25,164 bases of DNA from Bacillota bacterium (GTDB taxonomy: Bacteria > Bacillota > Clostridia > Lachnospirales > Lachnospiraceae), in the NCBI GenBank assembly GCA_023415595.1, contig JAEZJW010000166.1, forward strand, positions 1-25,164, in the 5' to 3' direction. Below the pieces are notes generated by a model. The model did not search any database. It had not been told where the DNA came from and saw nothing but the letters and a program-made list of their open reading frames with translations. Below are positions 22,892 through 25,164 of the stretch, piece after piece (position 1 is the first letter of the stretch; each line of letters starts with the position of its first letter). The translations under genes and the position numbers were made by a program.

Positions 22892-23878
22892 TTAGAATTC
22901 TTTCTTCAGGCTTCTTAAGAATAACTGTTCCAAGGCAGCCGCCGCTTCCTTATCCCGGTATAGCACCTCGTAAACTGCATTGCAGATTGGAAGGTCCACT
23001 CTATACTGTTCTCCGAGCCTCATTAAAGCTGCCACAGTATAATAACCCTCGGCCAGCTCCGTATAATCCTCACCCTTAACAAACATTTCCCCATACCTGC
23101 GGTTATGGCTGAACTGTGAGAATACGGTAGCCTCATAATCCCCAAGATGGCATAGACCATAAGCAGATAGCTCATTACCTCCCATTGCCTTGATCAGCCT
23201 GGCAATTTCTCTGGTTCCCCTGGACATCAGAGCGCCTTTCAGGGTGGTCAGGCCGAGACCATCCAGCATTCCTGCGGCGATGCCGATGACATTTTTAGCA
23301 GCTCCGCCAATTTCATTGCCTAGCAGATCCTCCCCATAATAGAACCGGATCAGATCACTGCTGAAGGAACTCACCAGCTCCTCCTTCACCTTAGCATCCA
23401 TACTATCGATAACCATACAGTTCGGTATTCCGTTATAGAATTCTTGAACATGGCCCGGACCGAGCCAGACTGCCACTGTATTTGTTCCATCCGTATTATC
23501 TGATACCACTTCCGTAAGCCTTTTTCCTGTGTCAATCTCAATTCCCTTCATGCATAACACATAACAGCGATGCTTCAGGTGATAACCTTTCAGCTCCTGC
23601 ATCAGACTTCGCAGTCCCTGGGAATTCACCGATATCACGAGAATATCCGATTGTACTGCCCTGCCTAGGTCTGTCTCAAGTACTATACTCTCCGGTAAAG
23701 TGATCAGACCATTGGACATTGTGTCGAGGAACTGCTTCATATGCTTTGAATCCGATCTGCCATAAAGCGTCACCTCGTGTCCAATACGGTTCAGATACCA
23801 GGCAATAAAGGATCCCCATCTGCCACAGCCGATTACAGTAATTTTCTTATTCATCCTATGCTCATTCCAATCTGTCAT
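22892..23878 (-). CDS. gpsA: NAD(P)-dependent glycerol-3-phosphate dehydrogenase
   Basis: 328 residues. Converts dihydroxyacetone phosphate to sn-glycerol 3-phosphate for phospholipid synthesis; cytoplasmic. Rossmann motif VIGCGRWGS (15-23), catalytic Lys195 in GNEIGGAAKNVIGIAAG, and YGLCHLGDYEATVFSQFSHNRRYG (GLGDL-type substrate motif). The segment usually reading GPSFAEE is GPGHVQEF here, a divergence seen in the substrate-side loop. The start at 23878 adds 8 residues; ATG 23854 (MNKKITVIG) would give the more usual N-terminus. Neither has a clear SD. It lies between truA and the repeat lipoprotein. Confidence 0.9.
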   Translation of the reverse strand: MTDWNEHRMNKKITVIGCGRWGSFIAWYLNRIGHEVTLYGRSDSKHMKQFLDTMSNGLITLPESIVLETDLGRAVQSDILVISVNSQGLRSLMQELKGYHLKHRCYVLCMKGIEIDTGKRLTEVVSDNTDGTNTVAVWLGPGHVQEFYNGIPNCMVIDSMDAKVKEELVSSFSSDLIRFYYGEDLLGNEIGGAAKNVIGIAAGMLDGLGLTTLKGALMSRGTREIARLIKAMGGNELSAYGLCHLGDYEATVFSQFSHNRRYGEMFVKGEDYTELAEGYYTVAALMRLGEQYRVDLPICNAVYEVLYRDKEAAAALEQLFLRSLKKEF

Positions 23879-23976
23879 TATTCTTCTATTTCAACCCAGT
23901 TAGTGTGTCTATCAATTCATATACGCAGCAATTATTCCATAACCGTTGCCTGAATATTATATTCCCTGTTCTTGGC

Positions 23977-24714
23977 CTAGTATTCAATTTTTTCCAAAAA
24001 CAGTCCGCAAGCCTCTGCCAATACGTTGATCCTGCTCCGATCCCCGGCCGTAAGAAGCTCCGGGACTGTCCCTGCGGGAAGCTTTCCCAGTCCGATTTCT
24101 ATCAGTACCCCGACCATCTTCCGAACCATATTATAGAGAAAGCCATCTCCGCAAATCCTGAGAAAGAGCATTCCCTCCTCAGAACGCAGCTCTATGGAAT
24201 AAATTGTTCTTACCATGGACTTCTTCTCTGATTTCGCATTTGAGAAGGCTGTAAAATCATGTTCTCCGATAAAATGTACAGCCGCCTCCCTCATTGCTTC
24301 TATCTCTAGGCTTTGCACCACGTGCATACTGTATTTTCTCCGAAACGGATTGGGATGCTCTCTGTTCCAAATCTGATAAAGATAGGTCTTGCGCTTCGCC
24401 AGGTATCTGGCATGGAAGCTCTCCGGTACGGAAATCACCTCAGTGACGCCGATATCCTGAGGAAGATGCTGATTTAAGTATTCCATGAGTATACGGGGCT
24501 GTACCCGTCTCTTCAGCTTAACATTGGCGACCTGTCCTAAGGCATGAACACCGGCATCTGTTCTGCTGCAGCCGATGACCTCAGTCTCCTCTCCGGCAAA
24601 CTCGGATAACACCCTAGAAAGTGTCTCCTGAATCGTATTTTCATGGTCTCCAAGCTTCTGCCAACCCTTATACCGTCCTCCGTCATACTGGAGGGTCAAT
24701 TTATAATTGTACAT
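23977..24714 (-). CDS. truA: tRNA pseudouridine(38-40) synthase TruA
   Basis: 245 residues, normal length. Isomerises U38-U40 in the anticodon arm of tRNAs. Catalytic Asp53 lies in GCSRTDAGVHALGQ (48-61). Other TruA motifs are LQYDGGRYKGWQ, ESFHARYLAKRKTYLYQI, HDFTAFSN and GDGFLYNMVRKMVGVLIEIG. ATG 24714 follows AAGG 4 nt upstream. In other clostridia truA often sits with ecfA/ecfT and rplM; that context is absent here. Confidence 0.97.
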   Translation of the reverse strand: MYNYKLTLQYDGGRYKGWQKLGDHENTIQETLSRVLSEFAGEETEVIGCSRTDAGVHALGQVANVKLKRRVQPRILMEYLNQHLPQDIGVTEVISVPESFHARYLAKRKTYLYQIWNREHPNPFRRKYSMHVVQSLEIEAMREAAVHFIGEHDFTAFSNAKSEKKSMVRTIYSIELRSEEGMLFLRICGDGFLYNMVRKMVGVLIEIGLGKLPAGTVPELLTAGDRSRINVLAEACGLFLEKIEY

Positions 24715-24761
24715 GCTACCTTAACATGCCTTTCTCTTTGAATTAGTTTTTGCCGAGGATA

Positions 24762-24781
24762 AAGTCCCGCTTTGAGGGACT
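24762..24781 (-). terminator. Weak terminator after the aldo/keto reductase gene
   Basis: AGTCCC (24763-24768) pairs with GGGACT (24776-24781) around a 7-nt loop. On the minus strand it is followed by TTTATCCTC, a short U-tract 34 nt after the stop codon. Leaky termination before truA is likely. Confidence 0.5.
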
Positions 24782-24814
24782 ATGTGCAGGCACATACTTC
24801 TGAGTAACTATCTC

Positions 24815-25164
24815 CTAAAGGAAGCTCTGGTAGTCTGCCCAGTTCTCCTGAAGGAGTGCCGGTGTATCCAGTCCGTAGGGGCAGTGGCTCTTACAATTGT
24901 CACAATGAATACAATCCTCGATCCGCTTCATTTTCTCCTGCCATTCCGAATTCAGATAGACGGAAACCGGAGCTCTTCTTATCATCAGAGACATTCTGGC
25001 TGAGGTTGGGATATCGATATTTACAGGGCAGGGCAGGCAGTATCCGCAGCCTCTGCAGAAGTCCTTGCCAAGCTCCCTCCTGTCACGTTCTATGATAGCA
25101 GCCAGCTCCTCATTCATTACCGGCGGCTGCGTGATATATGAGATAAATTCATCCAGCTCCTTCT
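24815..25164 (-). CDS. Ferredoxin-like C-terminus of an aldo/keto reductase, 5' end off window
   Basis: The frame is open to the right edge (about 115 codons seen), so the AKR barrel lies outside the window. The visible part begins KELDEFISYITQPPV and has one conserved cysteine set, CRGCGYCLPCPVNIDIP, and a second, CIHCDNCKSHCPYGLDTP. Both are typical of the C-terminal 4Fe-4S domain of a class of anaerobe aldo/keto reductases. The barrel probably reduces a carbonyl with electrons relayed by the clusters; substrate unknown. Confidence 0.9.
   Translation of the reverse strand, partial: KELDEFISYITQPPVMNEELAAIIERDRRELGKDFCRGCGYCLPCPVNIDIPTSARMSLMIRRAPVSVYLNSEWQEKMKRIEDCIHCDNCKSHCPYGLDTPALLQENWADYQSFL

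Overview
This window comes from a strictly anaerobic clostridial Firmicute of moderate G+C, most like the Lachnospiraceae. The clues are strong GGAGG-type ribosome binding sites, SigA-type promoters with near-perfect -35 and -10 boxes, ferredoxin-like redox proteins, a Clostridia-style GNAT family, BlaI/M56 regulation, and DUF3160, DUF503, YcaQ-like and COG4586/4587/3694 families. Most genes lie on the minus strand. No rRNA, tRNA, CRISPR array, transposase or phage gene was found.

Layout. 1-2906: a BlaI/M56-peptidase/lipoprotein operon (minus), autoregulated from a large perfect inverted repeat. 3050-4125: nfo (endonuclease IV) with its terminator, promoter and a repeated leader motif. 4190-5039: a lone plus-strand GNAT. 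5155-9479: a three-gene redox unit (minus) with a strong promoter, encoding a CoA-binding protein, an RnfD-RnfC fusion and a CooS/CODH-like protein. 9551-10802: tandem hairpins and a GNAT-like gene. 10932-12010: a decayed DUF1330 gene fragment just downstream of metF, then metF with its promoter. 12083-14727: a plus-strand ABC exporter operon (one ATPase, two permeases). 14788-15021: a complete small transcription unit for a 35-residue Lys/Ala-rich protein that ordinary ORF finders miss. 15116-16727: a YcaQ-type DNA glycosylase-like protein and DUF503. 16883-25164: a long minus-strand run (4Fe-4S aldo/keto reductase, truA, gpsA, lipoprotein, DUF3160 lipoprotein, membrane-anchored 5'-nucleotidase, GNAT).

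The most interesting part is the 5155-9417 unit. The CooS-like protein keeps five of the six C-cluster ligands of Ni-Fe carbon monoxide dehydrogenases, but the remaining cysteine (Cys295 in Carboxydothermus CODH-II numbering) is replaced by glutamate. That is the position where hybrid cluster protein (HCP) uses a glutamate. It is therefore probably not a CO dehydrogenase but a hybrid-cluster-like enzyme on a CODH scaffold. It is encoded with a single polypeptide joining an RnfD-like membrane domain to an RnfC-like NADH/FMN/2x[4Fe-4S] domain, with no other Rnf subunits nearby. A plausible reading is a membrane-tethered NADH-linked redox system feeding the deviant CooS; that is inference. No Wood-Ljungdahl, CooF/CooC or hydrogenase genes accompany it.
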